From assembly GCF_009905375.1 (NCBI RefSeq), contig NC_133649.1, positions 224,027,275 through 224,091,274 on the forward strand: a stretch of DNA of 64,000 nucleotides. The letters run 5' to 3'. Below are positions 34,844-48,515 of the stretch, one piece after another. Source of the DNA: Apium graveolens (lineage: Eukaryota > Streptophyta > Magnoliopsida > Apiales > Apiaceae). Under the pieces are notes generated by a model, which did no database searches, was not told where the DNA came from, and was given only the letters and a program-made list of their open reading frames with translations. Position numbers and translations under genes: made by a program. Position 1 is the first letter of the stretch, and each line of letters begins with the position of its first letter.

Positions 34844-37800
34844 TTAAGAAGCTTTCATTTTTGCAATCTCTTCCAGCAAAAATCTGGACTCAGCTGCGTA
34901 ATCAACAGGAGCAACAGTTCGGACAGTTATTCTTTGTCGCTTCTCATTGTTGTATTCCTGTGGGACAACACTTACTCGGAACAGGTGAGGCACCCATGTA
35001 GCTTCTTTCAATTTCATTTGATACGAACTTCCATCTCCATCCTACGGCACATAAAAACCGATGTTTAATTATTCCGGGGTCAAAAAGTAGGTAATTTTAT
35101 TTTAAAGGAACAAGAATACAAAAGATAATGTATGTAGGAGTTACCTGTGATTTTAACTTGTCAAGCTCCTCTGCAGAGCAGCCAACTACAGTTTCAGCTT
35201 GATCATTGAAAAAAGAGAGCAAGGCCTCACCACTTGCATCAGCAACTTTTGCAACCATAATATACCTGAATTAAAAAGAAGTTTGGAAATCAGCATTTGC
35301 AGAAACAGAAGTGCGCAAAATATGGAAGGGTCTTGTTGAACCTCAAATTGCATTCATCATCATTCTTTTGGCATCCTTCACACCAAAATCCAGACCCGAT
35401 AGCTTCAGTAACCTTCTTGTTGCATGTCTTGCAAGCTCGATACCACATTGACTGATCTGGCTTGATAAAGCTTATGTAACCCTTGGTACTGAAAAATACA
35501 GGCTGCGAGACAGGTTTACACATTATAAACATCAGCAAGAGAACTTACTTATGTTGAGATCTGAGCAATTGGTTTTAAGTTAATAAATAACAGGTTTATG
35601 GGATTTCATTTCTTCAAAGTGTAAGATTATTGTACCTTCTCTTCACCAAAGGATGGGTTAGATGTAATGTATGAAAGAGATACTCTATCAGCATACAAAG
35701 ATCGACCTCCACTCTTGGAAGACGGGCTCAAGCCAGTGCCTACAGAAGCCATTGGACTTCCTTTACCTTCAGAATCATACCTGTCAAGGATAAAACGAGT
35801 GATTACTAGCAAAGTTGTATACAATTATAAAAAAAATTATATTAACACTTGAAATGTAGCAACTAACCAGGATTTCAACTTTTTCGATTCGGATGTCTCT
35901 GGATTCACCAAAATAACAGTTCTGCTCAATGCGGACAACGACACACCTATAACACAAATTAGAAGTTAAATCTTTTCATGCAACACTGATATAAAATATT
36001 ATGGCTATAGAAACTTTAGTTACCTTGAAAGTCCCCAACTTTTAAGGATTTCATTGCAACTACAGGAGATTGATCAGCAATATCCAACAGTTCTTGTCCA
36101 ACAGTAGTAGCAAGATCATTCCACAATGACACAACAACAGTCTTCTTACTGCAGAGAGCATGAGTTATTTCACTGTACCTGACAGCTAAAGAGGAAAGGA
36201 AACAACATTATTAACTCTTAAAAAGAATCTCACCTCTCATCTGCAATAGTTATGTCACGTTTAGGGATATTCTCATTATTGCTTTTTCTCCGTATACTCA
36301 TGGTAGGGGATACACTTTGCACCACACCAATAACATCTGCAATTAACATAAGCATTAACAAGTCATGTTCAAGTCATTATTGGTTCACTAACATGACTAA
36401 TTGCATTAAACACTCAAGAGTCAAAGTGAATATTCTTACCCACAAGCTCAGAGTTATTGACATATGGTCCCAACTGGTCAATAGGAACAAAATTAAATTT
36501 TGTTTCAGGAATGAAAGTTCCTTCTTCAATTGCCTCCTCCACCACTGAATTTTCATTCAAGGTCATCTCATAATCATTCTGTACAGTCTTGAACTGCTTG
36601 TTAGCAACTCTTAGAGTTCCCTTTGATATGTAATAAGCCTTTCCAAGTTGAAACCTGTCGTAGAACTTCTTTGCAGACTCATTGAACATTGTTGCTTGAA
36701 TTTGTGTACCCTGCACATAAACCACCCTCTCATGGTCATTAAACAAACTATAAAACAGTACTGCCGAAAAAGGTAACTATGTCATGCTCACTAAAAAACT
36801 GTTGCTTACATCTTCATCTGTCAACTCTACATTGAAAACACAACCTTCCCCTCTAGCATTCTTATAGTTGCGCATGTTTCCTTTGTTTGTTAGCCGAACC
36901 TTTATGGTCCAGTTTCCTTGATACGGATTCAAAGAAACAAGTGGATGAACTCTCCGTGTCATTGCCATTCGCGCAGAAGGGGCCATACTAAATTTTTAAA
37001 AACACTACATTAGTTCCAAAAAAAATACATAGTTTGTAAACACGGGCTGTAAAGATCGTTAGCTAATTGACCTCAATAATCACAAATAATAAAATCATAA
37101 ACCTAATTGTAGTACTTACTTTCCAGTTTGTTCATGAACTATTTGTGCAGCTGATTTCGTGAACATTTCTTGCTTTGGTTTTAAAACAATTCCAAGACCT
37201 TGCATATTATTGACCTCCAAGTCCAGTTTGGGCTTCTTCAGAATCCCTGTTTCTTCATTTTTCACCTCATCGACAATTTCAGCTTCAAGCAGAGGAGACA
37301 CAACCTCACATTTTGTTACAATCAGGTACCTAAACAGCAGAGACATTATATTATGATTCTTCAACTGGAAGATGTCAAAAACTAAAACAGTGTTTTAAAA
37401 CTAAAAATCTCATATATAAAATTCTCACTTTTTATTCTTGAGAGGAATGTCATTAAGAGTATAATCAAGAATACGAATAAGTCCCAAGTTCTGAATGTTC
37501 CCGGAGTTAACTTCATTCGACAAGCTAGATGGAAACATTCCATCAAGCTTCATCTTCCCATCATTAGCTACAAACCTGCAGCAATAAAATGAAATATCAG
37601 TCAAAATTCACATGATTACAAGAAAATATTGGACAAATTGGGCAGCACCAAGCATGAACCAAGTACATGTACAAATACTACTATAACATAAATAAACCAT
37701 TTGCAACTCATAGAAGCTGACAGATAATGGCACCAGTTCATAGTTCACATTTATTAACTTTGCAAGAATACTTTTGTTAATTTTATTTTAACTAAAATCA

Positions 37801-38479
37801 CCATATTATATTACTACATAACATTTTCAGTAAAATTGAGGCAAGCTAGCAACAAATATCCCCAAAAGCAAACATTATCCAAATAACAACACTAATGCTC
37901 TCAAAAACATCCATAGGCCCAACTGTTATAACACAACTATGCTCAACATAATTGGATTAATCAGAGATGCTTACCAGCCTTTGTCTAAAAATGACAAATT
38001 GATTATGTATAATTTAAAAAAACACCGCCAATTAAAATGTTATTAGATCTAATTAAAAAATTAATATCCAGACCTTGATTTAGCATTAACAAAATTGGAC
38101 AAATCAAAACCAGTTATCATATATAAAAAAACTCCCAAATTAGTAAATCTAGGGTTTCAAACATCAATTAAATCACAACCACAAAATACAATCAAATTAA
38201 CCCCTAATTCTAATCGCTTTATCAAATAATCATAAAACCCATGACACATAATACACAAAACAAGAGAGAGAGAGAGAGAGGGGGGGATGGGGAGAGAGAG
38301 AGAGGGAGAGAGGGATAGAGAGAGAGGGGGGGGAGAGAGAGAGACCTGAAGCGGCTATTGCCAGTAAGTTTAAGATCAAGAACTTGAACAACAATTTCTG
38401 GAAACTCCGAAGAAGATGAATCTGGAGACGGGTTAGCCATAATCAGTGAGATTGCATCTGGGCTCACTGTATTCACCAT
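34844..38479 (-). CDS. Replication protein A 70-kDa DNA-binding subunit, RPA1B/D type
   Basis: Twelve exons on the minus strand: 38479-38346, 37575-37429, 37329-37120, 36987-36810, 36710-36440, 36336-36234, 36148-36024, 35946-35868, 35780-35636, 35502-35342, 35265-35145, 35041-34844. Phases agree and give 623 aa, normal for the family. It is the large subunit of the nuclear ssDNA-binding RPA trimer used in replication and repair. An N-terminal OB domain (1-105) is followed by DBD-A (about 175-280, VHPLVSLNPYQGNWTIKVR), DBD-B (about 310-425), and DBD-C with a zinc ribbon Cys488-X2-Cys491-X13-Cys505-X2-Cys508. The N-terminus MVNTVSPDAIS and absence of a C-terminal zinc-knuckle extension fit the plant RPA1B/D group rather than RPA1A or C/E. 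The ATG at 38479 is chosen because the family starts there; an upstream TTG is not used. Confidence 0.94.
38262..38344. repeat. GA/CT microsatellite at the start of RPA70 intron 1
   Basis: An interrupted (GA)n and poly-G tract on +, that is CT/C-rich on the transcribed strand, starting directly at the intron 1 donor. It is likely to be length-variable. Confidence 0.9.
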
Positions 38480-39322
38480 CTTCTCTCTCTTCAAAACAAT
38501 ATAATTTCACCCCTCTTTCTATTTCTTCCAAACACCACTAACTTTCTCTCTCTAGAAATTAGACTTCACAAGAATAAGAAGAGTGTGATTTCACTGCTCT
38601 CATTTTGGGGGGCTTTTGTAGATGCAAGTATTGGCGGGGTGTTTGTTCAATTCGATTTTTTTCGAAAGCATTTTTACGTTTTTAGGCGCCAAAATGTTGT
38701 GTGCATTAAAACACTTTCGCGCCGGAGTTGGAAGCTTTCTTCATATTGTCTAATTTGCCCCTGTGTGTTTTAATAGTTTATCAGGCGATGCAGGGAGTCG
38801 GGGATTATCAAAATTTAGCTTGAATGGCAATTTTAGCCTATTTTTAAATAAAATTAATAAAAAATAATCAATTTCTGAAATATTAACTAATTTTAATTGA
38901 TGAAATACCCAACTTTTACTAAAAATATTCATTTTAAAAGAATTACACAACGATTAGTGAAGTATCACATTTATGAAATATACAACTACCGGTGGTTAGT
39001 GAAGTATATTATATAAATTGGGATATCTAAGTGATAGTGGAGTATTCAACCAACTAAGAATTGACATTTTTTTCATAATGGTTATTTTTGTTGATTTTTT
39101 AAAAAAATAAGTTATTTTTTCATTTTTTCCAAAATTTACTCAATTTTACATTTTTGTGTTGTTTGTTATCTTAATCCCGGTTAATTATTTTATTACTTTA
39201 CCTATTTTTGAAGATTTTTGTCATGTAATGTAATGTAGCGGTGTATATATTATCATGAGTTTTTTTTTAGTTTTTTTCTTTATTTGCTCGGCCTAGGCAA
39301 AAAAATTTTGTTACACATGTAT
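38480..39322. other. Promoter side of RPA70 and AT-rich intergenic DNA
   Basis: The first about 100 bp is CT-rich on the minus strand (the 5'UTR of RPA70). The rest is AT-rich, with no gene recognised. Confidence 0.5.
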
Positions 39323-39729
39323 TTGGCTGTAATTCGGGTAGAAAAAGTCGAGTTGTGATTGTGAGCCGCGCATCCAGCTCGTTTAACTAATCGAGCATAA
39401 CCCTTTGTGCGAACTCGACTCGTTTAATTTCAAGAGTCGAGTCGAGCCGGCTCATTGAGTCGAGTCGAGCCTGCGCGTTTAGCTAAACAAGCTAGTTTTA
39501 ACGACCCGGGCGAGCCGGCTCGTTCAATTTTACACTTAATTGCGCCTAAATCTCTACGCGAAGTCGGCTCGTTCAAATTCACGAGTCAAGTCGAGCCAAC
39601 TCGTTTTCGTTTAATTAAACGAGCTGGAACCTCTGCCCGAACTCGGCTCGTGCCGAATCGAGCCCACATGAGGGGGTTCGAGCCAGGCGAGGTCGCGAGC
39701 CGCCCCGCCCGACTCGAATTACATTCCTA
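39323..39729. mobile_element. hAT-like MITE, GC-rich
   Basis: About 407 bp, much more GC-rich than its surroundings. The left end GGCTGTAATTCGGGTAGA is an imperfect inverted match to the right end CGACTCGAATTACATTCCTA. The interior repeats GAGTCGAGCCGGCTCG-type words. Ends and interior match the common plant hAT MITE pattern. No clean 8-bp target duplication could be assigned. Confidence 0.5.
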
Positions 39730-40164
39730 CATACTTAGATGTAAATATTTAATAAAAATATATAATTGTGTAAAATTTTAATATAGTGGGTTGGAAGAAT
39801 CATTTTTCAACAAAAACAATAAGACGTGGATTGTCATTTTTTTACAAAATATAGTTAAGTATAATAATTTGCGGTTGACTGTATAAACATTTCAAAAAAT
39901 CCGCTCGTATTGTGTAATATAGTTTTAACGAATATTTTATATTTTGTATAGTGAAAACGTCAAAGTTTTTCAAAATTATGTTCATAAGGTCTATACTATA
40001 TAAATATCATGATGGTTCATCCACTTTACCTTGAGATTCTCAAGCATGAACCATTCATTTCTATGGTAAGGATACCTAAAGCAACTAACGATGATGTTGA
40101 TTTTCCATGCACGTTATGCTTCAAAAGATCCATTTATATACACTGAGCCATAGAAACAAAAAGT
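39730..40164. other. AT-rich stretch before the gag remnant of B
   Basis: No gene. I cannot find a PBS or 5' LTR for element B here, so B is truncated at its 5' end or too decayed to see. Confidence 0.45.
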
Positions 40165-43100
40165 CTCACTTGACAGTGGCTTGCAACTCATTTTGATCGA
40201 GTCTCTTGATAATGTTATGTACAACACCATTATTAATTGTGAGTCAGTTAAACAAATCTGGAAGAATATAGAGATCTTATGTGAAGGTACTAAAGAAGTA
40301 AGATCAAATCAAAAAAGAATCTTGATCTCACAATATAAGGATTTATGGCTAAACCAAAAGAAGGCATTACTAAAGTGTTTGAAAGATTTAACAAGCTGAT
40401 AAATGACTTGCAGTTGCATGACAAGTTCTATGATGCTGAGGAGGTCAACTTGAAATTCTTACTCACTCTTCCTGACCACTTAGAACAAAAAAAATTTGTA
40501 ATAAAGGAAGGAAGAGATCTAGGCTGAATAATCTTGGAGGTTTTATATGGAGTTCTAAAAACCTACGAACTTTAGATGTTGCAGAGAAAGTCGTTAAAAT
40601 TAAATCAAGGATATGTTATTGATGTGCCAAGTGCCTTGATAGCAAATGACCAAAACATGATTGATAATAAAACTGAATCCTAAATTCAATCTATACAACC
40701 AATTGAGCAGAAATGCAAGAAACCTTAAAAATAAGTTATTCTGAAGTTTGAAGAGGATGAATACTACACTCTTGATGAGTTGGATGAAATAGAACAGTTC
40801 ATGGCCTATCTGGAAAGAAAGTTCTCAAACATAAGAGTCAATAAGCCCATGTACTTCAAGGGTAAAGGTCAATCATCCTACAACAATGACTGGAAATGAA
40901 AATCTCAGAAGAAGAATTCAAACACAACTGACAAAAGTTGCTACAAGTCAAGATATGTGGACATATCTAAAATTAGATGTTATAACTGTGATGAGATTGA
41001 CCATTTTGCCACATAATGCTGGAAGCCAAAGAAGGTGAATAAAGACAAGACATACTTGAATCTCAAAGCTAAGCATGAGGCTATTTTGAAGAAGTAACAA
41101 GGAAAATCTTATATTTCCAAGGGAACAAGTTGGGATGACACAGATGATGAAGATGAAAATGAAGAATATGTAAATTATGCTCTTACGGCCTTAGAGGAAG
41201 GAGAATCATCTGCATCAAAATCTGAGGTACTGTAACGCCCCCAAATCCGGGCTCAGGAATCTGGGTCGTCACGTCATCCTTCAATCATGTATAACCTGTA
41301 TTGATTCAATAATCCAACAGACCTCAATCTCACGCCCACACACACACAGGTTATAGCCTTAGAAATGATGTGCAAAATATATTTTTCTTTTATTACAACT
41401 CAAATATACTTTATAGGATCTTAAACAATTATTTGTAACCTCTATATGACCTATCTGAATACTCTAGTCCTCCCGAGACAAAGCTGCAAGGGATTCTCCC
41501 CACGATTTCAAGTGAGTAAGTCCAACACCGGCATACTGGTAATTTGTTGTGTTGTGACATTTAAAAAAAAGCAAGAGTGGGTAATGATGCTCAACCATAA
41601 TGTACAAAACAGTTGGAAAATAATTGTTAAAATAATACTTCGTCGTATAATAGGATGATTTCAAAACTTGATGGTATACACCTTTTCCTCTTTAAATCAA
41701 ATCAGATATTTTATATATATATCAAAATATCTTCACAATGTTCTCGATAGTATTATGTATTCAGGAGAATCAATATCTAGGTGTTATACACCTCTTTTCA
41801 AAATAATGTTTTCGATTGACTTATTAGTCTTCAAATACCTTAATGGTAAACCCAGCACCTAGGCTTGAGTTACGGTATTGCATCTCAATTCCAATTGAAA
41901 GAATAGGACATTTACCGGAGCCACCGCATACGATGATCAGTCGTAATACAGAAATATGTAATCTTTTCCACTAGTAGAAGGACGACACCTTCGTATCCCG
42001 ATTATCACCCCGGCCGCATTCGGGCTATGTGTCACATTTCGGGTATGCACACACTTCACAGGTTCCTGAGTACACAGAGTACCTTCGCATGCGGTACCTT
42101 TGATAGTCTCCCTAGTACTCATAGTACTAGAGTCTACCCCTCCTAATCCTTGAAAGAATCCTATCATATCCCGAGAACTAGAACCACATCGAAGTTCCCC
42201 AAGCGTTTTGCTTGTTGATAGGCACATCTTATCTCGTTTATATATATATATATATGTACTTCCGAGAATTTTCGGAGGTTTCACTAAGATAATGTGAGTT
42301 GACTGTTGTCAACAGATAAGTATTTAAGGGGGAGTTTCTTTTGACACTACAGTCAAAATATTTAAAATATGTCGAGATAATATTTTTCGACGATCCGAAA
42401 GGATTATAATGATTTTCTGAAACTCGGAAAATATTTTAAAATAGGTTTTATGATTTTTAAATCATTTTATAAATATTTAATAATTAAATAATAATTATTA
42501 AATAATTAAACATCGAATAGTTCTATTTTAAAAGAATATTTGAAATAATATTCCTCAACTAATTTATGTTTAAGTAATTAAATTAATCTTTAATATATAT
42601 AAAATAATTGGTTTTAAAATAAAATAATCATTGGAGAATACTTCTGCCTTTTAAAATGAATATTTGAAATAATATTCATTGCTCGGGTAATTAAATAGAG
42701 TAGAGGGAATACGATCGTTAGAAATCGTTTTTAAATAAAATTTGAGGTAATTAATAAATCGTAAGAGGAAATCGAGCCCCTTGGAATAAAAAAGATACGG
42801 ACTTTACTCGTCCGAAACATCTCCGAAATACTTCCGGTTTTGTAAATAAATTTTACCGACCGACACTCAGTCTAAAATATATATGTCACGCTACTCTCTA
42901 GCGTTAATATTCTTAAGTAAAACACCTCCGGCATACTTCCGACTTATATTGACCGATCCTCGGTCTAAAATATATACCTCATATATACAACGCCACTCTA
43001 TGGCGTTATGGATTTAAATCCGGTAATATTCTTATACCAAAATCATTAACATATCGTATGATATTATATATCATAACTCATAAAATATCATATTACAACA

Positions 43101-45360
43101 TCATGTTTATATATCGCAATTATTAGAAAACAAACTCAACACGACAGTTTTAAAAAGGTAGGGTTTGAAAACTTGTCTGGAGTCCAAGTTACGTTTTCCG
43201 ACTTACTCTCGTTCCGGGTTTTGTAATCAACAAATATCATAATCTTAATTAGTATTTCTAATCCCATCACCGACTTATATTTATAATTAGTACAATACTT
43301 CATAATTTTCAATATTTGACCGACTCGAAATAAGTATCAATCCTTGGTCGTAATGGACGGCCAAAGTGGTCTTCTAGAGCCGACTTTACCGAATGTTACT
43401 ATTATAAGACTCGCACTCTAACATTTTTAATAAATCGAAAAATTAATATTTTAATACGAAACCACCTCGAGGAGCTTATTGAGTGTTTGTAATATTTATC
43501 ATAAAAGTTTCATTTTGATAAAATAAATCTAATTAGGTGAAAAGCATTTTAAAAGTTCAGTCAACTACGGAGTTTTACTATTCATACCGTTTTCACTAAA
43601 ACGTTGATTTCTCTCAAACCGTTAATATTGACGCACCGTTTTCGCGAGCGAGATCTAGAAAAAATTTAGAACAGGTTATTTGAAAATGTTTTTTCTGGTA
43701 ACAGGGGTGAAAATCCCGAAGTGGCGGTTTAATGGCTGTAGGTGTTCTTGGTGATCACTCCTTGCGCGATCACGTCTCTGACATTTTCATAAAATCGAAA
43801 AATTAACATCATTAGATGAAATTTTAAATAAGGATTCATCATTGTATAAGTAAGTTACTGACCAAGTTTCATAATTTTAAACAATATTTAAAGGCCTCAA
43901 TTATATCCTCAAAGTCAGAACTAGGTAGCAGTTTGGTTTTATTGACTACGTTCACTAAAACGAACTTTCCTCCTAATCCGTAAATCGTCTCGGCATGATC
44001 TTTATATGGTTACAAACTAGAAAACTAAAAATTTACATCCATGTCCAGTGGTGTGTAAAAATATTAAATTTACAATTTATATTTATTGCTTAAAATAGTC
44101 CTAAATACAAACGGATATTACGACGGCTATATGCGTAACGATTCCCGATTTTAACTACGTTAATTTCATTGACAACAACTCAAACACCAATTCCTTCTTA
44201 TTTCTTGAAAAATCAGCCCCTAAACTATATGAAATTATCACCAACATCAATACATAACAAATAACCATCCTAACCCCACTTTTTACGATCCAAACTCAAT
44301 GAATCAATATGTACTTAAACATAACTCAAACTCAATCTTATAACTCAAGTAAATCAAAGAATGAACGATATTTATACCTTTATTGGAGATTTTTAACACT
44401 TAATAAAGTCCTAAGATCCTTTATTAGACCTTGGTATAGCTTTAGGAGCCTTAGATTTCCATGAAAAATCAAGAAAACAAGTTAGTAATTTTCGGAGTTA
44501 CTATTCACCCTCAACTTCAAACATTTTTATAAAATTTAAAACTTCATGGATGGGCTTAAAATTAGGTACATGACTTATACATGATATGAAGGAAGTTTTA
44601 CTGAAGTGTGCATATGAGATAGAGGTTGAACTGAGAGAAAATATTGAGAAAATAAACTTAAAATTAAGTCATTTGAAAATGCATCTGAATTAGTTGCCCA
44701 ATATCATGAAACTATGAGACTATCCACCAGTAAAGAAAAATCAAATTGATAAATGCAAAGAAATGTTGAACAAAGAAGTTCCCGAGGTGCTACAAAAAGT
44801 GAATGCACCTTTGTTCAAATCCTTCGAGGTGGACTTTAGTGAGGAAAAGCTCATTATCAAGCAAGAAATTGCAGATGAGGATGAGAGCAAGAAAAATGTT
44901 AATTCTGTTATCAACATCAAAAGTGAAAAGAAGGCTGAGACTAGCCATGTCCCCAAGACTCGTGAAACTGAAGTAAGGAGTGAAGGCATAAAGAATAAAA
45001 AAAATAAGAATGGAAAGATTGGAGTTAAAAAAGCAACTATTATGCTTATGTTGTAGATGCCCCTAGAAAATAACGTCAAAAATGTGGCCATATAAATCAC
45101 CAATTCATCTTTATAAAAAGACTGTTAGTTAGGCCAGGCATATGGCATGCAAGTACAATGAAACACAAACTGATGATCTTTATTTTTTGTGACAAGTTTG
45201 ATTGCATTCCCTGCAACATGAAGGTCATGACTAGCTTTCATAAATTAAGAAAAGATCTAAAGGAAATCAACTTTGGATCTGAGGTCAAAAATGAGAATGC
45301 TAATTAGCCTAAGAAAAATGTTTCTTTTGATAATTCAAGCTCTACTCCTGCCAACTTTGC
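40165..45360 (+). pseudogene. gag of element B, split and broken
   Basis: Recognisable pieces: MYNTIINCESVKQIWKNIEI (about 40215-40275) and VFERFNKLINDLQLHD (about 40375-40420). A zinc knuckle, CYNCDEIDHFAT then stop then C (40979-41018), comes next, followed by an acidic stretch ending at 41230. After the insertion (41231-44564) the coiled-coil part continues (HDMKEVLLKCAYEIEVELRE), then a Lys/Glu-rich tail at 44763-45056. It has many stops and frame changes. Confidence 0.75.
41231..44564 (+). repeat. 3.3-kb LTR-like insertion in B gag (probable solo LTR)
   Basis: Begins TGTAACGCCCCCAAATCCGG, a start typical of plant gypsy-type LTRs. It is flanked by GGTAC at 41226-41230 and again at 44565-44569, which fits a 5-bp target duplication; gag sequence resumes after it. 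No coding capacity. The interior is AT-rich with degenerate repeats around 42800-43020, such as the CTCTAGCGTTA and TCTATGGCGTTATG groups and CTTCCGAC/CTTCCGG units. The 3' end is not the usual CA (AAATTA), so the right boundary may be off by a few bases. Confidence 0.6.
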
Positions 45361-45361
45361 A

Positions 45362-48300
45362 ATGAATAATAATGTGCCCAACACTGCTTGGGTAGCTAAA
45401 ACACTTAAAACGTATTGTGTGCAGGGCAAGAAGAATAAAGTCACGTGGATCATTGATAGTGGTTGTTCCAGATACATGACAGATGATAAAGTTATGCTAT
45501 CACAGTTTGAGGAGATGGTTGGCCCTTTGGTGACCCTTGGAGACAACAACAAAGGATTCAAAATGGGAAATCGCAATTTAATTTGTGGAAATCTTGTCAT
45601 TCAAGACACATAACTGGTTGGAGGACTTCAGGTTAATCTTCTAAGTGTCAACCAAGTCACAAATAGAGGATTCAAAGTTAAATTTGACAGAGAAGATTGT
45701 ACAATCTCAAAGAAGAAGACTGGTGAAGTTACTCTCAAATTAGTAAGAAAAGGAAGCTTGTTTGTTGCAGACATGAACTCAGCATACAAGGACAAGGTGT
45801 GTTATTTCTACACCAAAGTATTAGGTGAACAATGCAGGCTTTGGCACAAAAAGCTCTCTCACCTAAAGTTCAAGGCAATCAACACTCTTTTAAAAAGAGA
45901 ATTATTGAAAGACATGCCAACATTGGAGTTTGTCCAAGATGAGGTCTGTGAAGCTTGTCAGAAAGGAAAGATGAAAAGATTAAGTCACAAAAGTAAAATT
46001 GTGAACTCTATAAATGCTCATCTACAACTTATCTATGTGGATTTGTTTGGTCTTGTGAATTTCATGTAATTTTTAAGAAGAGATTTCCACTAGTAATGGT
46101 GGATGACTACTCAAGGTACACTTGGGTGGAATTAATGCATTCTAAATATGAAACTCCATATATTATCATTGAGCACATAAAGAAGATTGAGAAATAGGCT
46201 GAAGATCACAATTCTGTGAAAAGATTGAGGAGTGACAATGATATTAAATTCAGAAATTCTATACTGAATGATTTCTACAAAGACAAGGGTATCACTCAGG
46301 AGTTCTTAACTCCAAGAACGCCTCAAAAAAATGGCGTGGTTGAAAGAAAGAACATAACTCTAGTTAAAGCTGCAAGAACAATGTTGCAAGATGCCAAGTT
46401 GCCAAAAAACTTTTGGGAAGAATCTGACATAACATGTTATGCTGAGAACATATACTTGGTAAAAAATAGCATTGGCAAGTCACCTTACTCAATCATGTAT
46501 AAGAAGAAGCCTACAATTAAACATCTTCATATGTTTGAAAGAAAAAGCTTTGTGTTAAAAGACAACTCTGGATATGCTGGAAAATTTGACTCTAAAGTAT
46601 TTGAAGCTATATTTCTTGGTTACTCATTGGAAATGACTGCTTACAGGGTCTATGTGCTAGAGCAAAGTAAAATTATGGAGAGTACATATGTGACTTTTGA
46701 TGATGACAAGTACCCTGGTTTTGAATGTCTTGATGAATGTGAAGCTGAAGCTTTGTAGTTTGAAAATCTTAATCTTGACAATGACTCTGAAAGTGATGAT
46801 GAAAATATGACAGCACAAACTCGGGGGGGGGGGGAGAGGTGTTAGTTCTGCAAGTCATGCCAATGATGGAGAAAATGAGAACACTTCTAGTCATCAAAAT
46901 AATCACCCAAAAAAATGGGATAAAAGTCATACTAGAGATACTATTATTGGTGATCCCAATGATGGTGTGAGAATTAGAAGTTCCACTACAAAAGAATGTT
47001 TGTATGCTTGTTTCCTATCTCAAGTTGAGCCTAAGAAAATTGAGGAAGCTTTGCTTGATCCTAACTGGATAACTGTTATGCAAGAAGAGCTAAATCTGTT
47101 GGAGAGAAACAAAGTATATGAGCTAGTTCCTGCACCAAGAAACAACAATATTATTGGAATAAAGTGGGTGTACAGGAACAAGATGGATGAAAATTGAGTT
47201 GTTACTAGGAACTAGGCCATGTTGGTTGCTAAAGGCTACTCACAAGAAGAAGGAATTGATTATGATAGAACTTTTGCTCCAGTTGAAAGACTTAAAGCAA
47301 TAAGGATCTTCCTTGCATTTGTTGCATACTCAAATTTTAAAGTGTATCAAGTGGTTGTGAAGAGTGTATTCTTTAATGGTGAATGGGAAGAGGAACTGGC
47401 TTTAAAGATTCAAAGTTTCCAGATTTTGCTTATAGACTTTTAAAGGCTCTCTATGGTTTGTAGCAAGTACCTAGAGCATAGTATGACACTTTGTCAGAAT
47501 TCTTGATCAAGAATGGATTCACTAGAGGGATAATTGATAAAACTTTCTCTTACAAGCAACATGGTGATAATATTATTCTAGTTCAAATCTATGTAAATGA
47601 AATCATCTTTGGTTCTACTAATGAGAAACTTTGTCAAAGGTTCTTAAGACTCATGCAAAGTGAATATGAAATGAGCCTGATGTGAGAATTAAGGTATTTC
47701 CTTGGCCTTCAAGTAAGTCAAATAAATGATGGAATTTTCATCAGTCAAACTAAGCATGCCAAAGATCTTCTAAAGAAATTTAGAATGGTGGATTGCTCAC
47801 CTGCATCAACCCTTATGTCTATAACTACCATGTTGAATGAAAATAAGAAATGATAAAGTGTAGATATTACAAGCTATAGGGAAATAATTGGATCTCTACT
47901 TTATTTGACTACAAGTAGACCAGACATCATGTTTGCTACCTATCTATGTGCAAGATTTCAAGTTAATCCTAAAGAATAACACTTAATGGTTATTAAGAGG
48001 ATTCTCAAATATTTAAAGGGTACCCTAAACTTGGGATTGTGGTATCCTGAGGGAACTGGACACATATGCAGATTTTTCTAGATGCAGTATTGACAGAAAG
48101 AGAACTAGTGCAAATTGTCAATTTCTTGGTCAAAGACTTGTATCTTGGTATAGTAAGAAACAATATTTCGTGTCAACTTCCACAGCTGAAGCTGAATACA
48201 TAGTTGCTGGAAGTTATTGTGCTCAAGTGCTATGGATCAGAAACCAACCAATGGATTATGGACTAGTGTTACAGAAGATTCATATCATGTGTGATAATAC

Positions 48301-48515
48301 TAGTACAATATCCATTATTGCTAATCATGTTTATCATTCTAGAACAAAGCACATTGATGTAAGGTACCATTTCATTAGAGATATGCAAATGTTACCATTG
48401 AGCTCTTTTATGTTTCAGCAGAAAAATAGTTAGCTGATATTTTCACTAAACATTTAGATGAAGCAACATCTACAAGGTTAGTAAGTGAGATTGGAATGTT
48501 AAATTCTTCATCTTA
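45362..48515 (+). pseudogene. pol of element B, broken
   Basis: Domains in order: protease (WIIDSGCSRYMT near 45450), GAG-pre-integrase (LWHKKLSHLKF, with C-X2-C CEACQKGK near 45950), and integrase core (YVDLFG, SDNDIKF, NGVVERKN near 46334). Reverse transcriptase follows at 46967-47690, then RNase H at 48130-48515. Key reverse transcriptase residues are lost: the first catalytic Asp motif reads VYQVVVKSVFFNG, and the YVDD motif reads YVNE (about 47590). There are stops at 45611, 46067, 46196, 47195, 47213, 47459 and others. A poly-G run sits at 46822-46833. Confidence 0.88.

Noticed and set aside
38222..38494. Ser/Leu/Pro repeat protein
   Set aside because: The Ser-Leu-Pro part is translated microsatellite from RPA70 intron 1. 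The real exon ends at 38346.
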